The translations under genes were made by a program, and so were the position numbers. DNA of 5,060 nucleotides, taken from assembly GCA_047615875.1 (NCBI GenBank), contig JBLHGU010000313.1, positions 1-5,060 on the forward strand. The letters run 5' to 3'. The DNA comes from JBLHGU01 sp047615875. Lineage in GTDB: Bacteria; Pseudomonadota; Gammaproteobacteria; Arenicellales; CAJQKF01. This document shows positions 4,992 to 5,060 of this stretch, in pieces; the first letter of the stretch is position 1, and the number at the start of each line of letters is the position of its first letter. A model generated the notes under the pieces. That model had not been told where the DNA came from, did not search any database, and saw only the letters and a list, made by a program, of their open reading frames with translations.

Positions 4992-5060
4992 TTGGTAACT
5001 CCACAGGACATTAAGGGCTGGATTGAGGAAAATCTTCCCAACAGTAGTGTTGAAATCGAT
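4992..5060 (+). CDS. ibaG: BolA-family protein IbaG/YrbA, N-terminal fragment (cut by window edge)
   Basis: Only 23 codons are visible: M-VTPQDIKGWIEENLPN, then SSVEID. A short helix ending in L-P followed by a strand of the type VEV/VEI is the standard opening of small BolA/IbaG proteins (about 75-85 aa), which work with monothiol glutaredoxins in iron-sulfur cluster handling and acid-stress responses. The place directly after mlaB is where ibaG (yrbA) lies in E. coli and Pseudomonas, usually with murA next; this context carries much of the call. The start is a TTG with a clear ribosome-binding site. A 140-base gap separates it from mlaB, so it may have its own promoter or leader in addition to read-through from mla. 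Confidence 0.8.
   Translation, partial: MVTPQDIKGWIEENLPNSSVEID

Noticed and set aside
1..5060. CRISPR arrays, insertion sequences, tRNA or rRNA genes, attachment sites
   Set aside because: No regularly spaced repeats, transposase frames, cloverleaf sequences or long duplicated ends were seen; the gene content is core chromosomal.

Overview
The window is a chromosomal housekeeping stretch from a gammaproteobacterium of moderate GC content. Closest recalled homologues are Escherichia coli, Pseudomonas and marine relatives. Species cannot be told from the sequence. Two conserved gene blocks lie back to back: a leftward nudE-cysQ pair (bases 1-957) and a rightward mla phospholipid-transport operon followed by an ibaG/bolA-type gene (1885-5060). 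Between them is one poorly characterised rightward gene (1122-1805) that looks like a divergent DUF72 protein.

Left block: nudE (Nudix hydrolase) and cysQ (3'-phosphoadenosine 5'-phosphate phosphatase) overlap by 8 bases, so they are probably co-transcribed and translationally coupled. cysQ runs off the left edge. A perfect TATAAT on the minus strand sits just upstream of nudE. The 150-base divergent gap also holds an imperfect hairpin and a weak rightward promoter candidate.

Right block: mlaF, mlaE, mlaD, mlaC and mlaB are complete and in the usual order, with junctions running from a 4-base overlap to a 14-base gap. MlaF (ATPase), MlaE (permease), MlaD (membrane-anchored MCE ring) and MlaB (STAS subunit) form the inner-membrane MlaFEDB transporter. 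MlaC is the periplasmic lipid shuttle. Together they move phospholipids between the outer and inner membranes and maintain outer-membrane lipid asymmetry (ttg2ABCDE in Pseudomonas). All key ATPase motifs and the MlaD pore-loop leucines are present. A 140-base gap containing several hairpins, two of them mutually exclusive, separates mlaB from the first 23 codons of a BolA-family gene (ibaG/yrbA) with a TTG start.

Nothing here is clearly a new system. The items most worth a second look are the degenerate DUF72-like gene beside mla (where kdsD or yrbG would be expected in well-known relatives), a Gly-to-Ser change in the NudE Nudix box, and the unexplained inverted repeats upstream of mlaF and ibaG.
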